This document shows positions 62,097 to 64,000 of a DNA stretch of 64,000 nt, in pieces. Each line of letters opens with the position of its first letter. Position 1 is the stretch's first letter. The DNA is taken from the NCBI RefSeq assembly GCF_011752045.1, contig NZ_JAAKXW010000001.1:1-64000 (forward strand), written 5' to 3'. The notes beneath the pieces are model-generated. The model worked only from the letters and a program-made list of their open reading frames with translations, did no database searches and was not told the origin of the DNA. The position numbers and the translations under genes are program-made. The DNA is from Microbacterium hydrocarbonoxydans (lineage in GTDB: Bacteria > Actinomycetota > Actinomycetes > Actinomycetales > Microbacteriaceae).

Positions 62097-63929
62097 TCAG
62101 CCGCCGATGGCGACGTTCGTCGTGGCGACGGGCTCGTCGTAGATCGCGGCGATCTCGTCGGCGAAGTCCTTCATGATGACGTTGCGCTTGATCGACATCT
62201 TCGGCGTGAGGTGGCCGGAGGCCTCCGTCCATTCGGAGTCGAGGATCGTGAACTTGCGGATCGACTCCGCGCGGGACACCCGGGTGTTCGCGGCATCCAC
62301 GGCCCGTTGCACCTCTGCGCGCACGGCGTCGTTCTTCGCCGCATCCGCGAGGGACATGTCAGCCGGCAGCCCGTTGTTGCCCAGCCAGGTCGGCAGCATC
62401 TCCGGGTCGAGCGTGACGAGCGCCGCGATGAACGGACGCTGGTCGCCGACGACGACGACCTGGCCGACGATCGGATTGGCGCGGATCGGGTCCTCCAGTG
62501 CCGCAGGGGCGACGTTCTTGCCGCCGGCCGTGACGATGATCTCCTTCTTGCGCCCCGTGATCGTCAGGAAGCCCTCGGAGTCGAAGCTGCCAATGTCGCC
62601 GGTGCGGAACCAGCCGCCCTCGCTGAACGCCTCGGCGGTCGCCTCCGGGTTGTTCCAGTACTCCTTGAAGACGTTGATGCCGCGCACCTCGATCTCGCCG
62701 TCGTCGGCGAGGCGCACGCCGACGCCCGGCAGCGCGGGTCCGACGGTGCCGATCTTCGACTTGTCCGCGAGGTTGACGGTCGCCGGGGCGGTCGTCTCGG
62801 TGAGACCGTAGCCTTCGAGGATCACGACGCCGAGGCTGTGGAAGAAGTGGCCCAGGCGTGCGCCCAGCGGAGCGGACCCGGAGACCGCGTACGCCACGTT
62901 GCCGCCCATGGCCGCGCGGAGCTTGCTGTAGACGAGCTTGTTGAACAGGGCGAACTTCAGCTTGAGCCCGAGCGGGATCGACTTGCCCTCCTGGAGGAGC
63001 TTCGAGTGCTCGATCGCGACATCGGCCGCTGCGCGGAAGATCTTGCCCTTGCCGCCGGCCTCCGCCTTCTGCTCCGCGGAGTTGTACACCTTCTCGAAGA
63101 CGCGCGGCACCGCGAGGAGGAAGGTCGGCTTGAACGAGCCGAGAGCGGGCAGCAGCTGGCGGGTGTCGGGCTGGTGCCCCGTGCGCACGCCGGCGTGGAT
63201 GTCGAGGATCGAGATGAACCGTGCGAACACGTGCGCGGTCGTGATGAACAGCAGGGTGGACGCCCCCGGCATCGACAGCACGTCGTCGAGCGCCTTGGCC
63301 GAGTTCCGGCACAGTTCGACGAAGTTGCTGTGCGTGAGCACGCAGCCCTTCGGGCGCCCGGTCGATCCGGACGTGTAGATCAGGGTGGCGATGTCCGAGC
63401 CGATGGCGAGGTTGCGGCGCCGCTCGATCTCGGCGTCCGTCACCGAGGCGCCCTGGGCGACGAGCGCATCGAGAGCGCCGAGATGCATCTGCCACACCTC
63501 GCGGACGAGGGGGAGGTCGCCGCGCACCTCGTCGACGCGGGCGTGATGCTCGGGCGACTCGACCATGAGGGCGATCGCGCCGGAGTCCTCCATGATCCAC
63601 TGGATCTGCGAGGGGGAGCTCGTCTCGTAGATCGGGACCATCACGGCGCCTGCGTAGAAGAGCGCGAAGTCCACGAGCGTCCACTCGTAGGTGGTGCGCG
63701 CGAGGAAGCCGACCTTCTCCCCGGGCTGGATGCCGGCGGCCGCGAAGCCCTTGGCCAGCGCGATGACGGCGGTCTGGAAGTCGGCTGCGGAGATGTCACG
63801 CCAGCCGTCACCCTCCGGCACGGAGAACAGCGCGCGGTCCGGAGTCGCCTCCACGCGCTTCACGAGCAGGTCGGTGACGTTTGCGTCGGGGTCGGCGGGG
63901 ACGACGGCGGGGACTTCGAACTGGACCAC
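62097..63929 (-). CDS. long-chain acyl-CoA synthetase (FadD15-like)
   Basis: 610-aa AMP-forming ligase. The P-loop IYTSGSTGRPKGCVLTH (~190) contains the AMP-binding signature, GYGLTETTAPATVN is motif A5, and GWFRTGDIGSFD with GRKKEIIVTAGGKNVAP the hinge and lid region. C-terminal lysine in TPKMSIKRN. It activates fatty acids for oxidation or lipid synthesis and could supply starters to the type III PKS, although it lies 12 kb away. The GTG at 63929 has an AAGGAG site; a longer frame to 63998 covers the promoter. Confidence 0.93.
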   Translation of the reverse strand: MVQFEVPAVVPADPDANVTDLLVKRVEATPDRALFSVPEGDGWRDISAADFQTAVIALAKGFAAAGIQPGEKVGFLARTTYEWTLVDFALFYAGAVMVPIYETSSPSQIQWIMEDSGAIALMVESPEHHARVDEVRGDLPLVREVWQMHLGALDALVAQGASVTDAEIERRRNLAIGSDIATLIYTSGSTGRPKGCVLTHSNFVELCRNSAKALDDVLSMPGASTLLFITTAHVFARFISILDIHAGVRTGHQPDTRQLLPALGSFKPTFLLAVPRVFEKVYNSAEQKAEAGGKGKIFRAAADVAIEHSKLLQEGKSIPLGLKLKFALFNKLVYSKLRAAMGGNVAYAVSGSAPLGARLGHFFHSLGVVILEGYGLTETTAPATVNLADKSKIGTVGPALPGVGVRLADDGEIEVRGINVFKEYWNNPEATAEAFSEGGWFRTGDIGSFDSEGFLTITGRKKEIIVTAGGKNVAPAALEDPIRANPIVGQVVVVGDQRPFIAALVTLDPEMLPTWLGNNGLPADMSLADAAKNDAVRAEVQRAVDAANTRVSRAESIRKFTILDSEWTEASGHLTPKMSIKRNVIMKDFADEIAAIYDEPVATTNVAIGG

Positions 63930-63967
63930 GGCAGCTCCTTCGGTACCTCGGGCACGGGGTTGGTCCG

Positions 63968-63973
63968 AGTCTA
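63968..63973 (-). promoter_or_regulatory. -10 element for the acyl-CoA synthetase gene
   Basis: TAGACT on the minus strand, 38 nt before the GTG. A leader with an AAGGAG ribosome site follows. Confidence 0.5.
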
Positions 63974-64000
63974 GAGCATGGAACCGAGTCGCACACATGC

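Overview
The window is about 64 kb of very GC-rich actinobacterial chromosome with no plasmid or phage character. Lineage is inferred from family resemblance and gene order. The block from about 3.0 to 21.2 kb follows the Mycobacterium tuberculosis order Rv1691-Rv1713, and 53.5-55.3 kb follows garA-ftsR-Rv1830. The absence of some mycobacterial neighbours and the general gene style point to Microbacteriaceae, most likely Microbacterium or a close relative. Most genes are housekeeping, tightly packed, and often overlap by ATGA, GTGA or TGATG.

Layout. 0-0.1 kb: 3' end of a 5S rRNA and the rRNA-operon terminator. 0.1-9.8 kb: a repeat-rich RGG-like protein, HAD phosphatase, an unlisted 58-aa protein, tlyA, nadK, recN, pyrG, a NUDIX hydrolase and xerD. 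9.9-14.6 kb: lipoprotein plus peptidoglycan-binding MacAB-type exporter. 14.6-21.2 kb: parA, scpA, scpB, pseudouridine synthase, tyrA, cmk, der. 21.2-26.8 kb: a NUDIX-NYN fusion, an MHS transporter, a PucR-type regulator, ppnP and small genes. 26.9 kb: tRNA-Pro(GGG). 27-36.4 kb: accessory region with two divergent TetR loci, a hydrolase, an amidohydrolase, an MFS transporter, a VOC protein, an FMN reductase, UdgX and DUF72. 36.5-40.6 kb: small charged proteins around a bacterial eRF1-like protein, DUF2255 and an ankyrin lipoprotein. 40.6-46.5 kb: the SOS mutasome imuA-imuB-dnaE2 with a LexA box. 46.5-51.3 kb: small genes, prepilin peptidase, CYTH, and a type III PKS-methyltransferase-flavin monooxygenase operon. 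51.3-64 kb: lpdA, copC, garA, ftsR, a second MerR regulator, a ParA, pyruvate carboxylase, an EspI-like ATPase, peptide deformylase and a long-chain acyl-CoA synthetase.

How it works together. The conserved blocks supply rRNA maturation, NAD(P) and CTP synthesis, chromosome dimer resolution and condensation, 50S maturation, TCA control (GarA) and anaplerosis (Pyc). The accessory genes add export, detoxification, DNA-damage tolerance (UdgX, DnaE2/ImuAB) and a probable phenolic lipid. At least fifteen starts lie 6-7 nt behind a TANNNT hexamer, the signature of leaderless transcription. Intrinsic terminators are near-perfect palindromes, often without a U-tract and shared by convergent genes. 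No CRISPR array, IS element or prophage was seen, and no gene-free stretch exceeds 300 bp. The longest, 38604-38865, holds inverted repeats and a promoter.
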